Shown here one piece after another: positions 60,740 through 64,000 of a DNA stretch of 64,000 bases (within the stretch, counting starts at the first letter, position 1; each line of letters opens with the position of its first letter). The notes below the pieces were generated by a model that had not been told where the DNA came from, ran no database searches, and saw only the letters and a list, made by a program, of their open reading frames with translations. This DNA is from an uncultured Clostridia bacterium (lineage in GTDB: Bacteria; Bacillota; Clostridia; TANB77; CAG-508). The stretch is taken from assembly GCA_944393465.1 (NCBI GenBank), contig CALYAG010000006.1, positions 1 to 64,000 of the forward strand, given 5' to 3'. Position numbers and translations under genes: made by a program.

Positions 60740-62467
60740 TTACTTATTTGAATATTCTTTCATTGCTTCTGTTAATTCTTCTAATTTTTGTTCTGCCTCT
60801 TCCATGGACTTACCTTTTACACCCATATAGAATTTAATCTTTGGCTCTGTTCCTGAAGGTCTTACACAACACCAGCTGTTATCATTTAAATCATAATATA
60901 ATACATTTGATGTTGGTAGGTCTGTTTTGCCTTTAGTTCCATCTGCTTTAACTATTGTATGTTCTTTGTAATCTCTTACTTCAAGTACATCATAGCTTCC
61001 TAATTTTTTAGGTGGATTTTTTCTCATTTTTTCCATCATAGCTTTTATTTGTTCAGCACCATCAGCACCTTTTAGTGTAATTGATACTTGCCCTTCTTTG
61101 TAGAAACCATATTTTTTATAAATATTAAGCATTTGTTCCCATAAAGTTATTCCCTTACTCTTATAATAAGCTGTTGCTTCACATAGTGCCATAACTGCAG
61201 ATATTCCATCTTTATCTCTTGCATGTGGGCTTATTAAGCAACCATAGCTTTCTTCAAAGCCAAATTCATACATATAATTGTTATTATTTTCTTCAAATTG
61301 TCTTATTTTTTCACCAATCCATTTGAAACCTGTTAATGTTTCAAACATTGTTAAGCCATATTCTTTTGCTAAATCTTTTGTCATATTTGATGAAACTATT
61401 GTTGTAATAATTGCTCCATTTTTAGGTAACAATCCTTTTTCTTTCTTTTGAGATAATTCATATTCTGCAATAAGAAGAGCTGACATATTACCTGTATATG
61501 GCACATATTCACCATTTTCATCTTTTGAATATACACCTAATCTATCTGAATCTGGGTCAGTTGCTAAAACTACATCTGCATTAACTTTTTCTGCAAGTTC
61601 CAAAGCTAACTTAAATGCTTTTTTATCTTCTGGGTTTGGATAACTTACTGTTGGAAAATCTCCGTCTGGCTTTTCTTGCTCAGGTACTACATATACATGT
61701 GTAAATCCTAATTCTTTAAGAACTCTTTGTACTGGCACATTTCCAGCTCCATGAAGTGGTGTGTAAACTATAGTTACATCATCTTGTTCTTTTTTAATAA
61801 CATCTGGATTTAACACTAAGCTTTTTAAAGTATTAACAAAGTCATCATCAACTTCTTTTCCTATTTGTACATATAAGCCTTTTTCTACTGCTTCTTTTTT
61901 ATCCATTGTTTTTATAGTAGAAAAGTCTGTGATAGCATTTACTTCATCAATTATTTGTTTATCCTTTGGTGGAACTATTTGTGCACCATCATCCCAATAA
62001 ACTTTATATCCATTATATTCTGGTGGGTTGTGGCTTGCTGTTATCATAACACCTGCTGTACAGCCTAGTTTTCTTACTGTAAAAGAAAGTTCTGGTACAG
62101 GTCTTAATGATTCAAACACAAATGTTTTTATTCCATTTGCATTTAAACATAAAGCTGTTTCTTCACTAAATTCTTTTGACATGTGTCTAGAATCATAAGC
62201 TATAGCAACACCTTTATTTTGTGTTCCTTCCTTTAATATAAAGTTTGCTAAACCTTGTGTTGCTTTTCCTACTGTATATTTATTCATTCTGTTAGTACCA
62301 GCTCCAATAACTCCTCTTAAACCCGCTGTACCAAACTCTAAGTCTTTATAAAATCTATCTTCTATTTCTTTATCATTTCCTTTTATTGATTCTAATTCTT
62401 TTTTAGTATTTTCATCAAAACATGGATCATTTAACCATTTTTCATATTTAACTAAATATTCTTCCAT
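60740..62467 (-). CDS. Phosphoglucomutase/phosphomannomutase
   Basis: This 575-residue alpha-D-phosphohexomutase interconverts glucose-6-P and glucose-1-P (possibly mannose). The catalytic phosphoserine loop is VMITASHNPPEYNGYKVYW (about 134-152), the metal loop ATDPDSDRLGVYS, the sugar loop GFEESYGC, and the phosphate loop RPSGTEPKIKFYMG near the C-terminus. Length and KFGTAGLRG-like start (EFGTAGLRGVIG) fit the PgcA/YhxB type of Firmicutes. Its product feeds the uridylyltransferase encoded just upstream. Confidence 0.93.
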   Translation of the reverse strand: MEEYLVKYEKWLNDPCFDENTKKELESIKGNDKEIEDRFYKDLEFGTAGLRGVIGAGTNRMNKYTVGKATQGLANFILKEGTQNKGVAIAYDSRHMSKEFSEETALCLNANGIKTFVFESLRPVPELSFTVRKLGCTAGVMITASHNPPEYNGYKVYWDDGAQIVPPKDKQIIDEVNAITDFSTIKTMDKKEAVEKGLYVQIGKEVDDDFVNTLKSLVLNPDVIKKEQDDVTIVYTPLHGAGNVPVQRVLKELGFTHVYVVPEQEKPDGDFPTVSYPNPEDKKAFKLALELAEKVNADVVLATDPDSDRLGVYSKDENGEYVPYTGNMSALLIAEYELSQKKEKGLLPKNGAIITTIVSSNMTKDLAKEYGLTMFETLTGFKWIGEKIRQFEENNNNYMYEFGFEESYGCLISPHARDKDGISAVMALCEATAYYKSKGITLWEQMLNIYKKYGFYKEGQVSITLKGADGAEQIKAMMEKMRKNPPKKLGSYDVLEVRDYKEHTIVKADGTKGKTDLPTSNVLYYDLNDNSWCCVRPSGTEPKIKFYMGVKGKSMEEAEQKLEELTEAMKEYSNK

Positions 62468-62614
62468 TAAAATTTTCTCCCTTCTAAACCAATTAGCTTA
62501 ATATATGCTAAAAGTTCAAACAATATAATTTTCTTTTGCTATATATTTAAAAATATTTCCATAAAGCACAAGAAAGAAAATAAGTTTTCACCTATTTTCT
62601 TCCCCCTTTAAAAA

Positions 62615-63862
62615 TTATTTTTTACTATGAAAATCTATATATAATTTTCTAGCTGTTTCTGGGCTATCTACACCTTCTGCATTTTTAACTGGTGCAAATT
62701 CATCTTCTCTTTTTACTCTTAATATAGCCATATCATCTAAGCTCTCAAAAGCATCAAATAAGAATGATTCGAATTTGTATGCATTAGGTTTATCTGGTGA
62801 AACAACATTTCCATCTTTATCTAAGTATTTAGCTTTCTTAAACGCTACGTGATAAGGTAAATCCATCTTACTAATTTTTTCAATAGCTTTTATATTAAAC
62901 AAATTACATAAAATATGTGATTCACCATATTTAAGCTCCCCACTTGGTGTTGTCTCAGCTGCCATTTCTTCAGAGATCTCACTATATTCTATAACACTTG
63001 GTTTACCATTCTTTTTACAGAATACTCCAACTTTTTCTTTTGGTCCAGCTTTAACTATACTCTTTCCAGCAGCTAAAACTCCTTTATCTTCTGCCATACC
63101 GATTAATACGTCATCAACCATGTTTACTAATACATTGTCAACTCCGCCTATAAATACCCATTCTATTCCTCTAGACTTCATATCATATATAACTCCATCT
63201 TTAAGCATAGATTGGAATATTCCACCATGACCATCAGCTGCTTCTTTTATTTTTCCTTCTTCATTTAGAAGTATTTTTCCATCTGTACTAAGCATAGGTA
63301 ATTTACCTTGTTTGAAGAATGTTACGCAGTTTTCTGGATATCCAAAGAATTTATGTTCTTTGAAAAAGTTTACTGTTGCTTCATTATTTTCTTCACTTGT
63401 CATTATGTACCAAGGTATATCTACACCATATTTTTTTCTTGCTTTAATTAAAGTATCACAAAGAATTTCAAATATTGATTTATGAGAATCTAAACCTAAA
63501 TCATAAGTTCCTTTAGGACCAGAATGACCAAGTCTAGTACCTTGTCCACCAGCCATAGTTACTACAGCTAATTTTCCATCTTTAATTTTTTCAGTACCAA
63601 TTTTTTCATATTTTGTATACTCTTCTTTAGATAATTTAGATTTGTCTATAAAATCTATTGGTTCAATTTTTGCTTTTGAAAAGTCTTTTGCTTTTTTACT
63701 TGCTTGATATAACTTTTCAATTTGTGCAAAATCAATTGTTAGAAGATCATTTAAAAAATCTTCTTTTTCTTTTTCGCCTGGTTGCCTATTATATCCATCT
63801 AATAGTTGTTCCTGGCCATACTTTTTAAGTATTTGTTCAACTTGCTTTAATTTTTCGTCCAT
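62615..63862 (-). CDS. UDP-sugar pyrophosphorylase (UDPGP/UAP1-like)
   Basis: This 415-residue nucleotidyltransferase makes UDP-glucose or UDP-GlcNAc from UTP and the sugar-1-phosphate. The nucleotide loop is VTMAGGQGTRLGHSGPKGTY (about 107-126). GHGGIFQSML and FIGGVDNVLVNMVD are as in the eukaryote-like UDPGP family, not the GalU type. The ATG at 63862 is chosen because GGAGAA lies six bases upstream; codons before it do not resemble the family. With the next gene, a phosphoglucomutase, it forms a route to UDP-glucose. Confidence 0.9.
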   Translation of the reverse strand: MDEKLKQVEQILKKYGQEQLLDGYNRQPGEKEKEDFLNDLLTIDFAQIEKLYQASKKAKDFSKAKIEPIDFIDKSKLSKEEYTKYEKIGTEKIKDGKLAVVTMAGGQGTRLGHSGPKGTYDLGLDSHKSIFEILCDTLIKARKKYGVDIPWYIMTSEENNEATVNFFKEHKFFGYPENCVTFFKQGKLPMLSTDGKILLNEEGKIKEAADGHGGIFQSMLKDGVIYDMKSRGIEWVFIGGVDNVLVNMVDDVLIGMAEDKGVLAAGKSIVKAGPKEKVGVFCKKNGKPSVIEYSEISEEMAAETTPSGELKYGESHILCNLFNIKAIEKISKMDLPYHVAFKKAKYLDKDGNVVSPDKPNAYKFESFLFDAFESLDDMAILRVKREDEFAPVKNAEGVDSPETARKLYIDFHSKK

Positions 63863-63955
63863 TTTATTTCTCCTTTGCCATATTTTTATAGGCTTCGGCC
63901 ACGATAGACACTTCATGCCTTTACAACTAAAAATTTTAATTTTTAGATACACTAT

Positions 63956-63984
63956 ACTATATAACAATAAAATAAATTAGTCAA
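63956..63984 (-). promoter_or_regulatory. Promoter of the UDP-sugar pyrophosphorylase gene
   Basis: On the minus strand TTGACT (63979-63984) and TATAGT (63956-63961) have a 17-base spacer. The leader of about 90 bases contains a small GGCCGAAGCC hairpin near 63894-63903. Confidence 0.7.
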
Positions 63985-64000
63985 TTAGTTTTTTGTGGAA

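Overview
The window looks like a chromosomal segment of a low-G+C, endospore-forming member of the Clostridia (Bacillota), probably an uncultured gut-type lineage. The evidence is strongly A+T-rich intergenic DNA, AGGAGG-type ribosome binding sites, TTGAAA/TATAAT promoters, and typical clostridial neighbourhoods: radC-mreBCD-mrdA-minC, tadA / SRP RNA / dnaX-ybaB-recR, a large fab-acc cluster, and the sporulation protein YpeB. No transposase, integrase, phage structural gene, rRNA or CRISPR array was seen. Most genes are on the minus strand.

Layout. 0.2-11.2 kb: an operon of two giant surface proteins with SdrD-B/DUF11-like repeats; the second (LPPTG-anchored) has its signal peptide in a different frame from the rest. 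11.6-12.3 kb: an Asn-rich protein and a 53-residue membrane peptide, translationally coupled. 12.5-19.2 kb: cell-shape and division operon (DUF4321, RadC, MreB, MreC, MreD, PBP2, MinC). 19.4-24.9 kb: MecA, PcrA helicase, ZIP metal transporter, RF1. 25-31 kb: a compositionally foreign small gene, a cation efflux protein, a YhaO/YhaN (SbcDC-like) pair, and over 1 kb of almost pure A/T. 31.3-41.1 kb: fatty-acid synthesis operon (birA, fabH, fabD, fabG, fabF, accB, fabZ, accC, accD, accA, fabI) without acpP or fabK. 41.2-44.3 kb: a three-gene operon with a consensus promoter encoding an orphan VirD4/TraG-type coupling ATPase and two unknown proteins. 44.4-50.4 kb: DnaJ-like protein, YqeK, Ddl, MurF, YpeB. 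50.5-57 kb: glycolipid-type glycosyltransferase, RecR, YbaB, DnaX, SRP RNA, a membrane-anchored unknown protein, tRNA-Ser, TadA. 56.9-59.2 kb: an accessory-looking islet with a free-standing Spo0A-C-like DNA-binding protein, a small partner, a secreted G+C-rich protein preceded by a perfect palindrome, and a membrane-tethered XRE regulator. 59.8-64 kb: tRNA-Arg, TtcA-like protein, phosphoglucomutase and a UDP-sugar pyrophosphorylase.

The most unusual signal is a family of short palindromic repeats sharing the core GGGACGGT(T/C)CT. Nine loci carry them. Each begins within about ten bases of a stop codon, and the core reads in the sense of the gene just ended. Three lie inside the fab-acc operon, and two inverted single copies bracket the yhaON/AT-rich block. 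They resemble REP-like elements mobilised by Y1 (RAYT-type) transposases, although no such transposase is in the window. Other points of interest are the orphan coupling-protein operon, the receiver-less Spo0A-like protein, the out-of-frame signal peptide, and a second, unrelated dispersed repeat of about 95 bp present twice.
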